Assembly (NCBI GenBank): GCA_951230915.1
Contig: OX579633.1
Span: 55,380,029-55,444,028 of the forward strand
Length of the DNA: 64,000 nt
Source: Antitrichia curtipendula
Lineage: Eukaryota; Streptophyta; Bryopsida; Hypnales; Leucodontaceae
Direction: 5' to 3'
Of this stretch, positions 22,291 through 35,014 are shown one piece after another. Within the stretch, counting starts at the first letter, position 1, and each line of letters begins with the position of its first letter. The position numbers were made by a program, and so were the translations under genes. The notes under the pieces were generated by a model. The model worked only from the letters and a program-made list of their open reading frames with translations. It had not been told where the DNA came from and did no database searches.

Positions 22291-22993
22291 ATTTCTTATG
22301 AATTTGTAGGACATGAAGAGGAATTCTCAAAAGCTATTTTTGTAAGTCACATTTCATCCTTCAAATTTTTTTATGTATTTAAATCTTTTCCTATGTTTTT
22401 TTATAAACCCTTTCTTCTTATTTTATTTTTCTTTCATGAATCCTCTTTGTTTGAGGAATTTTAAATTTTTCGGGGCTTCTGGAATTGTAATTATTTTTTT
22501 TAACTCCGAAGACCAAGAAGTCTTTTCATACCCTTCTTTGTGGAGAATGACATATGAAATCATTTTTCATTTTATTTGACATGTAAACAAGTACCAAAAA
22601 ACTCTAACCCCTCACACGGACAAACCCCTAACGCAAACCTTAACGCCTAGCGCCGCCAGTGAACCTCAACAATGAAACGAAACACTGGGATCCATATGCA
22701 AGCTGCAGCAAAACACAGGGATGTGAATGGGCATAGGCATGTACATGCATGGGGCACAACACAAGCATGGGAGCCATGGGGCATTCGGCATGCCTGGATA
22801 CATCATGGTGGGCTGCAGGCACCATACAATCATAAATGTAATCCCCTACAGGAACACTGCAACAAGAACACTGACATTTACCTCATGGACTGTCAGGGGG
22901 GTAAAAAATGGAGTGCGTGCATGTAAGCTCCTACCTACCAACACGTTTAACGAGGGCAGAGGAAGCACTAGCAAGGGCCAGAAGGAGCCAGGC
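22291..22993. other. MULE right end region between tandem array and terminal repeat
   Basis: AT-rich to 22,600, then a mixed-composition stretch rich in 'catgca'-type words (22,670-22,830). No gene supported. Confidence 0.45.
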
Positions 22994-23035
22994 ATTAAAT
23001 AGCCGCAAAAAGGAGGGTGAGTTTTAGTGAACACC
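22994..23035 (-). repeat. Right terminal inverted repeat of the MULE (42 bp)
   Basis: Reverse complement of 5338-5379 without mismatch. It is followed by the right target duplication at 23036-23044. Confidence 0.9.
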
Positions 23036-23044
23036 AGTGAATTG
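23036..23044. repeat. Right target-site duplication of the MULE
   Basis: AGTGAATTG, 8 of 9 bases identical to the copy at 5329-5337. Confidence 0.8.
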
Positions 23045-26000
23045 ACCCTTTTGCTCGTCCCCTTGGAAAAAAGCTGACATTTTTTATTTTCCACGCTCGT
23101 CCCCCAATTAAAAGTTATGAATCAATTTGAGAGAAGGGTTAGAAGGGAATTTCTTTTGACATTTTCAAACATCCTCTTTGAATTTTGTCCATAAATTTTG
23201 ATAGGAAGATTGAATTCTCAAATGGATTTTTGGAGATGAAATTTATATTCATTTACCAATTTTTTTTAGTTCAAATTTCTTGAAAAAAAATTATTTTACT
23301 ATGTTTGAATGAAGTCTGAAATTCTACTTCAAACATAATTCCTACTTTCTCTTAATTATGAGTGGTCAAACTCTTATTTCCAAATTATCCCATATCTTTT
23401 GAAGATTCACGATGGACAATGAATTTTGTTATATAAACAACCTTTCTACCCTATTTTCACACCAAATGCTGATAAAGCTTTTCCTACCTCGAGCCAACAA
23501 ACTTTTTTGATGGCATCTAGTTGAATGGCATTACTTAACGCGCCTGCCGTGGGGTAAAATTTCAGCCCGGACCAGCTCTGTGCCCGTGTCAGCCCCCCTT
23601 GGTGAGTTGGTTTGGGGTTGCTCTTAGATTGTACTATTGTCATTAGCTTCTGAAGTTTGTTACATCTTGGCCATCTAGCCACCTGCCACTGCAACTAGAA
23701 GGGCAATGATATACCCTATTCCTTATTAACAAAGGGCATGCTATTGATAATACATTTGAATTAGATGTATAATTCAAATGTAGATCTTTTGTACGTGAAT
23801 CTCGGGGGCCCACACGACTTGTTTTATTTTCTTAGGAACACTTAACATCTTAAGAGATAGAGAAGGTTCATTTTGCTACTGTATTGCAAGAAGAGTATCC
23901 CTCAAGAAGTGCTAAAGGGTAGTAGCAATGAAGACGTTTTGTTTTGTAACATTTTGGCAATTTTTTCAAGAATTCTATAAAAAAAAAAAAATTTACGTTT
24001 AAAAAATATGTCTAATATACACCTTTAAGAAGAGTGTACCTCAGGAAGGAAAAACATAGAAAAATTCTTTAAGTTGGAGTACTAAAAACAGTAAAAAGGT
24101 GCAAAATCTCAAGAAAATATAAATTTTGATTTTTAAGTTTGTAAGAAATAGAGAAAAAAATTTACAAAGAAACAAAAAATCGGCGATTTGTGAAGACTTG
24201 ATGGTGATGAAATTTTTCCAAATGAATGATCTTGAAACCATCTTTAATGTTCTGAAGTGCACGTGCTAGGAAGCCCTATTTGCATGAACTTGCAAGACAT
24301 AGGATAATATATTTTTAGATGCACATTGGTAGGAAGATGCCTATCTAGTGCATTTCATAAAAATAGACCACATAAATTTCAGATCTAGATCATTGATTTG
24401 GAATATTCTCCAGTACTAAAAATCCCTAAACCTCAAAAGTGACAAATTAAAATAATTGACTTTTAAATAAAAAATAATTTTAAATTTTTTTTAATTAATA
24501 AATATGATTACTATCAAAACAATCATTTCCATTAAAAATTTCAATACCAATGGATTCATCTCAAAAGTTACAGCGGATGAAAACTTTGTTACTTTAATTG
24601 TGACAAAAAAAGTATAAGTCTTTCATCATTAGAGAGAAAATCAATGGACTCTCTAGTGGATTTCTTGTTTGTTTTTCTACTAGGCATATATGCAAATACA
24701 ACAAAAATGAAAAATATACATTAAAAATCATATACCGAGTTCTTACTTCAAATGCTACATTAGATTGTGATATAAAATTTTATTTATTATAAATTATATA
24801 TTTATACATATGCATATACATATGCATATACATATGACACTTTGGGAGTAGTCATAGTGAACAGGCTTGAGTGTCACTAACTAATCAAAATTATATTCCT
24901 AAACCATTGATTAGAAATGAAAAAGGACTGTGATCATTTTGTTCAAGAGAAACACATGCACTCAACATCTTTGACTTACAAAAAATGGTTCTTAGTTTCT
25001 AGCTATTACGTTATAGAAGCATATCCCTCTGAAAGTGCCTAAAAGAGGATTGAGTCTAAAATTTCAATTACGTATTATAGATTTGGATTGTATGTTTAAT
25101 CTTCCTTATTCTTAGGATATGAGGTTCCAAGTCAATATGCTATAAATCGTAAATAATAATGTTGAGTAGGTATATTAATATATAGCATTAGAAAAAATCT
25201 AGGATAAAATGGATTTCAAGTAGGTTCTTGTAACCTCAATTTTTAGTGAAACTTTTTGAAATTTTCTCATAAGAGAGATTCATTTGTAAACTTTCTTCTT
25301 TGAATTGGAAAGGGACTTCATTTACAAATACTCTTTGTACCACCAATCAAAACAATCAAAACACAACATATAGCTACAGTAGTATGTCTTGATGTTTTAC
25401 TAGTTGTTCTATGTAGCAAAATAATGGAATGAATGCTACATTAATATCAACTAGACATTAATCCCCATTCCAAACTTTTGGTACATGGAATAGGATACTC
25501 AAAATCAAGGTTCTACCAAAAACTAAAAATGAAAAATACTTTAGCTTAAAAATGGGATAGTCAAAGATCTTAATACAACCTTCATTGATATTTTGAATGC
25601 TGCCAATTTAAATAAGAGAATATTGTAATCACCTACATCTTTTTTAAGACCCAATACGTTTCTGTATTACTATCTTACTTTCCTATGTTAGAAGAAAATG
25701 CATATAGTTGTAATAAATGAAGATACTTTGTGTTTAAAAAAAAGATTTCCAGAGTCCTTTATATTAAACAAATGTAAGTCACATAGCATCATCTAAGGGT
25801 TGCTTTATAATAGGGTCAAGGCCATTTAAATTTGGGACAAATTAATTTGACTACAACTTGAGCTCAAATGGCCTCAAGAATGGCCTCAAGAACACTGACC
25901 CCAAGTACTCATTGCAATAATAGTATGATGGGGAACACTTCATTTTTTTTGTTTCTAATTTTTTGTTTTGGAATTATAGGAAGATTTGGAAACCATTGCC

Positions 26001-26757
26001 ATGTCTAATCCTGTGAAGGTTAAGGTTAAGGTAGGAGGCTCTTGAATCGCCCATCTAAGGGCTGATCTGCCTTTTTCATATGCTTCTTTGGTTGGTAGTA
26101 TTTTTAATTGATTTTTCAGAGATAGAAAAATAGACGAGGAATCTAACACAAGTGGTTTCATATTTTTTTGAGCAATATTGAATTAGTTATGAATTTTCAA
26201 AGGAGATGTATCGTAGGTCCCTATTTGTGACCCAAGTCTTCCATAAACCGCTCACTTGCAAGATGGGAAAAAGCAAAGCCGATGATTGGCTGGGACCCCT
26301 TTTTTTCTAATTCATTCATAGCAATATAGCGGTCAATTTAAGAATCACTTCGTTCCATTTAAAGATCACCTCGTTCCATTCAAGAGCCATTTATAGGGGC
26401 GGTTCTTAATGCCCGAGCGATTTCAGAGCCTCCTACCTTATACCCAACTTCAACCTCTTCTTACATAGTGTTGGTAAAATCTAAGATTTTCTTTAAAACT
26501 TGATTTTAGACCCCCAAAAGGATCACCTTGGCTGGGCTAAAGCTTAAACCCACGTGAACCCTAGGTCTAAAGTGGGGCACTTAGACAAACCCCTTTAACA
26601 TTAGCCCCAGGGACTAACGTCCCCAAATCTTTCAAATATTCCAAAGGCCTTATGGTCCAAAAACTGAGGCCGTAAGTACAGCAAGAATGAAGGAGACTAA
26701 TGTGGGAAATTTGATCATTTTTATAACATCCAAACGGCGATCAATTGAGCCACTCAC
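23045..26757. other. AT-rich non-coding stretch
   Basis: Strongly A+T-rich. No gene, RNA gene or recognisable transposon end was found. It contains a short (catatgcatata)-type microsatellite at about 24,808-24,836 with roughly three 12-bp units. Confidence 0.6.
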
Positions 26758-26841
26758 TTGGCCTCCAATCGTCACAAAACGCGGCTACACGAACTAACCC
26801 ACGCAAGCCGCGGCGGTTACGACAACCTACAATACTACGAG

Positions 26842-27636
26842 ATGAGAGAGTTCACGCCAACGCGGCAGTGTGACTGCGCAGCAGACGACGTGAACAACTT
26901 GCTTGCAAGGCGTCGAAGGCGTCGAACTCAGGAAGGAGCATGGATTCCAGCAACTGAGATTCGCGCCCGAGATTCACAAGGCAACTCAGGTTTGCACTAC
27001 CACCTGGCTATTTCCGTTTCACCACCGGTTTCGGTTTATCCACCTGTTTCGGTTTCACCACCGGTTTCGTTTGCACCACCCTTTCCGTTTGCACCACCTT
27101 TTTCGTTACCACCACCTTTCCCGTTTGCACCACCTTTTCCGTTAGCACCACCTTTTCCCTTTGCACCACCTTTCCCGTTTGCACCACCTTCTCCGTTAGC
27201 ACCACCTTTTCCCTTTGCACCACTTTTTCCGATTGCACCACCTGTTTCGGCGCTTTCACCAGCTGTTTCTGATTCGGCGCCATCGCTCCGCAAATGTGTC
27301 GCGGCAACACAACCCCACACACGCACACCCCCACACACCCACAATAGCGCAACAGCACAACCGGAAACAGCTCAACGCAAAGAACGATCGAAAGAGCTAG
27401 CGATGGCTGGAGATTCTCGAGCTGCAGAGTCTTATGTGCGCTTCCTCAACCCCGAATGTCTGCACTGTACAGACAATCTTCGCAACAGAGTCAACAGAGC
27501 GCTACGAGGCCGCCACGCGTCGGTACAGAGTGCTCCGTGGGGAACTGCGGACTACTTGGTTTGCGTGGGGACTAATACAGACAAGCCTATTAAATCAAAT
27601 TACCACCACCCTACAATGATTACGTTAGCAATCTGA
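26842..27636 (+). CDS. Uncertain ORF with proline-rich minisatellite
   Basis: An open frame from ATG 26842 to TGA 27634-27636 (264 codons; the frame is open further upstream). Its middle (about 27,005-27,260) is an 18-bp minisatellite giving repeated FPFAPP and FPLAPP units. The opposite strand is also open there, encoding Lys/Val-Gln or Gly-Lys repeats. Open frames on both strands are expected from an 18-bp repeat, so length alone is not evidence of a gene. The non-repeat ends show no known domain. No intron or promoter was identified. Confidence 0.25.
   Translation: MREFTPTRQCDCAADDVNNLLARRRRRRTQEGAWIPATEIRARDSQGNSGLHYHLAISVSPPVSVYPPVSVSPPVSFAPPFPFAPPFSLPPPFPFAPPFPLAPPFPFAPPFPFAPPSPLAPPFPFAPLFPIAPPVSALSPAVSDSAPSLRKCVAATQPHTRTPPHTHNSATAQPETAQRKERSKELAMAGDSRAAESYVRFLNPECLHCTDNLRNRVNRALRGRHASVQSAPWGTADYLVCVGTNTDKPIKSNYHHPTMITLAI
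27005..27260 (+). repeat. 18-bp minisatellite
   Basis: Roughly 13 imperfect copies of an 18-bp unit of the form 'gcaccacctttyccgttt', diverging at the edges. Confidence 0.8.
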
Positions 27637-28498
27637 GTACCATTGCCCTACAGGGATAAACACTGGAATTTTTGTATTTGCAACAAGCAAGAATAATTTG
27701 AAATTCTGAATTCATATTTGCAATCAGAAGCCTAAAATTGGGTGAGATAACGGAAGCATTATCAATCCACGCGGCACAAAGTACGGGGAATTTCTTTTAA
27801 ATTATCCTTGGGTGGGGCAACCAGGGCGGCAATTCTCCCTGGCCATGGCTGTCGGCAGCCTTGCTCTTCTTTAAAGCCATGTGTCGCTTGCTAATTCGTG
27901 GGGACAACTCCCGCCGCCTACTTTTGACTAAGGTGGCAAGGCGTGATTACATGAACACTCCCCGTCGTTCTCCGGCGTTCGCCGGCAGACCGCCTGTTCT
28001 CTAATGGCCACGAAGCAAAACAGCACTTGTCCGGATCTTTGCCCGTTACCGAGACTGTTCCCGGTTCCCTTGCAGGAGTTTAATTCTCACACAATTAAAG
28101 ACTGCAATTCAATTACATGCAGTAGGAACTTGCACACCGAATTCGAACCCACACTCGAACATCAGGCACATATCATGGTGGACTTGACGTCATTGCAGAA
28201 ACTAACGGAAGAAGGATCCTGGATCATTTCAGCAGGGAAAAACAACATCGAACGGACGGACGTCATCAAACTTGCGCTTTTACAGAAAATAATCTGCTAT
28301 ATACATGACACGGCTCGTTTCTGAAAAATCTAAAACCACCAGAATCTGGGGGCCAGTGCTTTACAAGAGCAGCTTCCGAACAGTTGTGCTGGTCAACAAA
28401 GCAAAATCGTGCAATGTAACCTGGGGACACTCCGGAGAAATCCACGGCGACCACAATTCAGAAAGCGGACTAGTCGGCATCATCTTTACAAAGAATTA
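27637..28498. other. Spacer downstream of the WDR48 homologue
   Basis: No credible gene. The part next to 28,499 should contain the 3' untranslated region of the - strand gene. Confidence 0.45.
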
Positions 28499-31400
28499 CT
28501 AACGGCTAGGGACGGTGCGATAGTGAAGGTACAGGTCCTCGGGTTTCTTCCAAACATACGCCCTCACGGTTGCCAAACTCATTTCAGGAGGCAGCACCTG
28601 CAACAACACACACGGAAGAAACATGACGACCAGTGGACAGATACAGGAAAGCCTCACCCAGAAAACGAAGCTCATCTCAGCACAGGAACAAATCGGATGC
28701 ATCATCGGGAGAAAAAAAAAAAACAGTCTCAAAAACATAGGAGCACTCACCTCATCATTACACAAAATTTCAACCACAGGTTTCGTGCCATGTGGCCAAC
28801 TCCTGGAACCAGGGCGAAAAGAAGGAGCTCCCTTTCCGTTGCCATTTCCCAAAGCTTGGTGGCTGCCTGCTTGACCAGCTGCAGCATTGGCTTCCGGACC
28901 AGGCTCCTCAAGGGGTCTCTCCAAGATCAACTTCTCTAATACGTAGTTCTTCACCTGGGAAATCGGAACCACAATGTCAGACCTCCAAAAACAGAAGAAA
29001 CACAAACCCTCGGCATCAAAGATCCCATACCAACACGGGAGCCAAGAATGGAATCGACTATCGAACTCTCAGCACATAAAATAAAGCACGTCTCAAGAAT
29101 GAACCGCACGAAGTCCACTCTTCCCACACCAGTCCAATACAGTTCAAAGACTCTCGGCCAACCCCATCTACCATCAAAAACGCTTTGACAGAACAAAAAA
29201 GTAGAGGAAGAGCGCACCTTGTGTATCCGAAGAATACGTGGTGCACTAAGCTTGCCTTGGGTGAGGACGGTGATCGTTTGACCTTCATAGGGATGGAGAT
29301 AAAAGCTACACCTACACACGCGCACACATTCCGAGAAGGAAAACATGAGGAGAGGCACACATCATTCAGCACACAGATTAACGATCCAGACATTTGGAGT
29401 CCACGAAGCTCCAAAAATTTCAAGAAAAACAACAACAAACTTTTCAACCGTCCAGGAGACCATCGACAACCAACACACATCGGAGAATGAAAGGAGTTAG
29501 TCAAACAGAAAAATTCCAGCGAAACGGGCAGAAAACGATCAGACGAACCGCCTTCATTTATTCGACACCAGCACCGACAGAAACATCGCAAATACCAGCG
29601 AGTACTAAAACACAAGAGATTGGACATACTTGGCATTCTCCCGTTGAGACAGACGCCCATGAACGACACATTCAATACACCACCATGGCAAGTCCTTCTC
29701 GTCCTCGCTTCCATCCAGGTCGCTGGCTTTTTTCCTCCAGGGACCACCCTGCAAGAGAAAACACAGAAAACATAAGCTGCTAACACTACGAATCGTCAAC
29801 AAGGAAATCTACAGCAGACAAGTATGACCTATTCCGGGATTGCAGGATCTCTAAAAGGAGCAAGCGCTGATAAGAAACCCAGTTCACGTGTTCTGGAAAT
29901 GAAGAGCCGTACCTGGGAGCCTTCAGTGATGATGGACGGAGGCGACTGAGTGGAGAATTCAAAATTAGGCAGCACACGCGCCTGCTGGACGTTGGGCTCA
30001 TGTTTACTGTCATCCACAGCTGTCCGACGATTAGATCCATGCTCCCCAGCTCCAGAACTCAAGCTGGGACTCACATCTCCATTCGCTGTGGGAGGTGCAA
30101 CAGATTTGGCTCGTCTTTCACCTGACCAATGTGACAGAAGACCGCCAAGGGTCTCTTGACCGATATTCAACTGCAACACCAAGGTACCATACATCACAGT
30201 AAGCCAATAGAATCAACACCGTACAAGGAACAATGATAGACCTTGAAGCAAGGAGACGCCCGCGTAGTTAAAGCACCCCTGGAAGACGGAGCAGAAGGGA
30301 AAAAGACACGGAGATCCTGTACTGCACCTGCAGACTCCACCCTCTGAAGAAGATACTAACGTCCAACAGGGAAAGTCTGGCTACAGCACATGGGAAGAAG
30401 CATAATTGCATTGCATAGTACACTGTGGAACGTCACGACATGAAAATGGAACTAGCACATGCAACCAAGCGTACCTTAAGTTCTTCCGAAGCACCAGGGA
30501 CGTTCAAATCAACAGCATACATTTCTGCCGAGAAACACTGAGGCGTATCCAGATGCACGGACATGCTTCCTAATCTCGTGTCCATTGTAAACCACGCCGG
30601 AACGCTCATCTAGCTCACAACCAAACATCAACCATGGTAAGGCTCCACTTGAAACATAACGTCCCTCATCAATTTAGTGAACAGAAAATGAAGTACGCAG
30701 ATTGCTGCTTCAGAAAGAAAAAGCACTTGTCAACACCGATCGGAACACCCACTTAGGAGGAAATACCATACAAAATAACGGGAAGATACAGTGCAAATTG
30801 CACGGCCGTGCAATATGCATCAAACGACTCCACTGAAACATGCACATGAAACAGACACAGAACCACTTTCCTCACGAGGAAAAGACTTATCATTGCCTCG
30901 TCAAAGACATGGACGGCATTCGAACCAAAGTGGGGACAGAAGGGAACACACCTTTTCGAACAGATCCTTCTCTTTTTCTTCAAAATTCACCTGCAATCAA
31001 GACTCCAGCTCAGCTCATCGAAGCTTCCTCGGACAGGTTTACAAGTACAACAAAGTTCCTTGTCTCTTCTACAGGCAGTTCCAAAAGCATACACCACGTA
31101 GAGGTATGGCACAGGCTGGATAAAATGGTCACTTACCTTGCCATAGTCTTCAATCACCGCCCCTCGCGTAATTTCCCAACGCTTCACAATGCCTGCCGCG
31201 TCCTATACGACAAGACATGTGGAATGTCAACACTAAGCACTACACAACACGCCGTGCCAGCTGCTAGGCTCAGAAACGAACTGGGTTATAGAAATTCAAC
31301 AATCTCAACCCACGGTCAAATAACTAGGCGTCTTTCAAATCCTCGGTGGCCAACAAGAATTACGGCACACAAGGGTCATTCGAAGAAACTCCACACCAAC

Positions 31401-34400
31401 CTTGGTGAGAACATGGCGTCGGTCATTCAAAATCGCGTGCTGAACAATGCCAGCAGTGCCAGGAATAACTGAAGTCGGCTCCGTATACAAGGGAACCTGA
31501 AACGGCGACAATCTTCTCAAAAGCATTCCAAGGAGAGAAACACTCGAAACATGATACGGGTCTACAAAACACACCGAAAAACAACGAAATACCCTGGAAT
31601 AAAAACGGATTGGAATGCGAAACATACAGGAGCCGAGCCATCTATATTGGCTCGAGCACGGGCGAAGGGCAGCGACCCGGCAACGAAGGAGCTCGCTCTT
31701 TGTAAGCTTTTCGTCGCAGCGCGCTCACGCGCAGGCCATCTGTGCAAGGACGAGTCGGTGGTGGCCACCCAAAGCCACTCATCTCCTTGGAGGGACAACC
31801 GTAAAACAGGGTGCTCCTCCTTACAGAGTAAAGTACTTTCTCGGGTCGATAAGTCCGTAAGGTAAACCTAATTCAACAAAGGAGAAGCAAAAGCAGGCAT
31901 TGGAATGATGGACGTCGAAACACAGAGCAGCAAAACTGGAACACCGACACTCAAGACAGACAAGGGAACCACGGGAATTGCACAACTCATCAAGACAGGA
32001 AAAACACTCCTGGCAACGAAAAATACTCCAAACGGGTAGTCACCATTGTTCCAGGATTACTGCATGTAACAATGATTGCGAAATGACATCGATGCAACAC
32101 GAAAGATTCGGCAACTAGGCAAGGGAAGAGCGTACAGAAAAGTCACGACCGCCACTATACACATGACTGAAGGATGCTGAGCTTGCAAGGGCCCAAACGG
32201 AATCGGTGTGAACTGCATACGAATGAATGCAGCGTTGTTGTCCCAAATCCCAGAGCCTGCGTAGGATGGACATAAGGGAGTCCTCATCAGTAGATAGAAG
32301 AAACACGCACACAAAAACATACCATCGGACAAGCTGGAATCCACGGCCTAACCAAATCGACAAGTACAACCGGTACAGACGGGTTCAAAAATGAACATCT
32401 CAACGAGGATCAATTCACGTGTTCAATCATTCAAACTCATATCAACTTCTCAATTCATGTCCTACACCACACCCAAAAACCAAGGACTTCGAAGGCCAGT
32501 ACTAACATGAAGCGGCAAACACTTCCAACACGAGACACGGAATCACCATCATTGAAACTCGAGGCTCTCTTCTACTCGGACCCGTGATAATCAAGCACAA
32601 CAATACTTGGCATTAGGCGACAAAACATTCAGGATGATGAGAGGCTCATGAACCACCAAATGACACCAGAGCGGAACTAACCTTATCATGGAGTCGGACG
32701 ATCCTGACAAGCAAAGTCTGCAACCAAACAAAAGAGGAAGGGAGAACCCAACCGCAATAAAATTAAAAATCGGCATTATTCAAACCAAAAATCGAAAGAG
32801 AATGAAATAAAACAGAAAAAGAATCCACTTGTCGAACGCACCTGCCAGTAGGGTCCAAAAGAAGAGCACGAACATTGTCCGTGTGGCCCTTCAGTTTCAT
32901 TTGCTTAGCGCCACTTCGGGCGTCCCAAACTCGGACAGCCTACCCAGACAAACAAGCCAACGCATAAGAAAAAGAAAATCGGAATGAATCTCCCAACAGA
33001 ATGCAAAGGAGCTCTGCAAAATGAGCCAAGGGGGAAGAGTGCGACTCACCTTTTCTGTACCACCTGAGACCAGAATTGTCCCCACATCATTCATGGCAAG
33101 AGCGTACACAGATTCTTTGTGTCCTTTCGCAGGTAAAGGAGCGTAACCTTGCTGCGGAGTTTGTGCAGGAGCAGTGGTGACAAGATTGTTGGAGGTAATT
33201 GCACGATCGCCTGATATATTTACTGGTCTTCAGGGCACAGTACACCACAAACACAAACGATGTGCAAGGAACGAAAGAAAAATACACAAGACAAAAGAAA
33301 CAAAGAAAATCTGAAACACCGAAAGACAAACCTGAAGTGTAACCTCCGTCAGCATAACTCCCATCTTCGCTGGCTTCGTTGTGGGCTCGAGCTACAGGCA
33401 CCATAGCTGCTTCCAAGTCCCAAATGAAAACCTCCCGACCCAATCCACCAGAAGCTACTGTATTGTTCTGCAAATCCGCAGAAGACAGAAAATAAAAAAC
33501 TTTCAGCTCAATCGCAAATGAAAGGCTTAGGATTACACTCGGCTACCTCTCGTATCCACTCGCAACAAAATAAAACAGAACTTCCACAACAGTGAGCTCG
33601 CACTGGAGATCCACCAAGGGAGCACACGTTTAGGTTCTGAACCCGAAAACGTCCAACACTTTGGTATTGGAAGACCAATCTGGATACTGTGGCCGGTCAA
33701 CAGCTAAAAGCACACTCACCCGACAAAGAACGCTCCCGCACTAACACAAAGAAATTCCAAAAGGTGCACATACATAATTCTCAAGATACATGAAATCCAC
33801 GGACTCACATGACGGGCAGCAGCAAGAGATGTGACATAATCAGAATGCTGACGAAAGGTCCGGGTACATTCGCCATCAGAAAATGGTTTCCACGTCTGTT
33901 TCCAAGCACAAACCAGCTAGAAGGTCAGGGTCCATACAAAGATACTGCCCTATACAAACCTACACAACCTGGTGACTTTCCGTCCTTCCTCTCCGATCTT
34001 GACTAATCAAAAACCTAGACCCAAAAAACCTGCTAACACAAAGAGCAGGAAGTAAACTATCTTCTCCGAGAAAAAGTAACCTTCAGTGTGGTGTCAGACG
34101 AGCAGGAGACAAGAGTGTTATCGCCAGTAACCACCACGTCATTAACCTGCAGAGAGAAATCAAACACCACGTTTTATGAACGCGCTCAAAACATGAGGAA
34201 GAATAAAGTACCGCAGGCACGAGCAAAAATTTGTGAAGCGATGGCGTTCATGAATGTCGACTGTTTACTGCTGCTGGCAGAATAATGACGCTATCTCCTA
34301 CTTGCCACGAGTTCCGATTGGATAAACTTGTCAACATCAAATCACGGAACAATACAAACACTGTTGCTAAACCGGTCCTCCTAACCAAACTGAGAGTTGC

Positions 34401-35014
34401 AATTGGAAGCGCAATGGGATGAATGGATACCCAGTCAACGTGGGATTCGAAAGTGGCGCCACATACAGCTCCATCCACGCCAAGTTCCCATCTCTTCAAG
34501 GTCCCATCTCGACTGCCACTAAACAAGTAATCACCCCCATTGTCGTGTTTCAAACCAGTCGGACCAGTCACGCAATTGATTCCGGAACAATGCTGCAAGC
34601 CCAGCCAAACGATCAAATCGGGAAAACAAAAATATAACTCAGACCTAGCGAAGAATGCCAACGCTGGACGAGAGATTCTCCATGCGAAGACCACCGAGGT
34701 GCTTTTCAAGACGAAAAACATGGGGCAGGGTTGTAAGGAAACAAGGAATGGGCCATGATAACAAGAACTGAGCGTTCTCTTATGGCCCGAACGACCGAGG
34801 CAGAGAGTCAGAAAAAGGTAAAATATTCAGGTGCCAAGTGACGATCAGAACCCACTCTGTCTTCCTAATTTCGCCTACGGAAAACCTAAAATTGGTCTCG
34901 TCCGAAGCTGAATACCTTGGAGTCATTCGAGTCGCGTAGGACGTAGGTAATGCGCCTCTCTTTGCGAGGGCGAGCGGAACTGGCAGTATTTCCAGTGCTG
35001 CCCACCCGATGCAT
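28499..35014 (-). CDS. WDR48: WDR48/UAF1 homologue, 19 exons, 771 aa
   Basis: WD40-repeat cofactor of USP1/USP12/USP46-type deubiquitinases; the Arabidopsis homologue is AT3G05090 (LRS1). Exons on the - strand: 35014-34916, 34592-34431, 34146-34081, 33895-33809, 33467-33332, 33210-33050, 32939-32842, 32717-32682, 32256-32136, 31867-31628, 31496-31401, 31202-31137, 30990-30952, 30609-30475, 30170-29913, 29748-29630, 29311-29218, 28954-28751, 28597-28499. All introns are GT-AG and every junction keeps frame. The N-terminal half is a beta-propeller ([57 protein letters not shown]). The C-terminal half has the plant-type [10 protein letters not shown] and FYLHPYEG blocks and ends in the WDR48 C-terminal domain ([20 protein letters not shown]). 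Start chosen because MHRVGSTGN is followed by the family's RRITYVLRD. It appears intact. Confidence 0.95.

Larger units (their letters stand above)
5338..23035 (+). mobile_element. 17.7-kb Mutator-like element carrying transposase and Ulp1-type protease
   Basis: The ends are a perfect 42-bp inverted repeat (5338-5379 and 22994-23035) starting GGTGTTCACTAAAAC. Flanking 9-mers are GGTGAATTG (5329-5337) and AGTGAATTG (23036-23044), 8 of 9 identical. A 9-bp duplication is the Mutator hallmark. Inside are a + strand MULE transposase (6.4-13.8 kb) and a convergent - strand gene ending in a Ulp1 (C48) peptidase domain (14.8-20.2 kb), about 1 kb apart tail to tail. A 3,483-bp element is nested in the transposase; without it and its 5-bp duplication the MULE is about 14.2 kb. 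Both genes carry stops, so this copy is non-autonomous now. Plant MULEs carrying ULP-like genes (Kaonashi, KI-MULEs) are known from Arabidopsis. Whether this is the same lineage is inference. Confidence 0.88.

Noticed and set aside
28400..31870. Several + strand open frames of 80-210 codons
   Set aside because: They lie across exons and introns of the well-supported - strand WDR48 homologue and show no domain.
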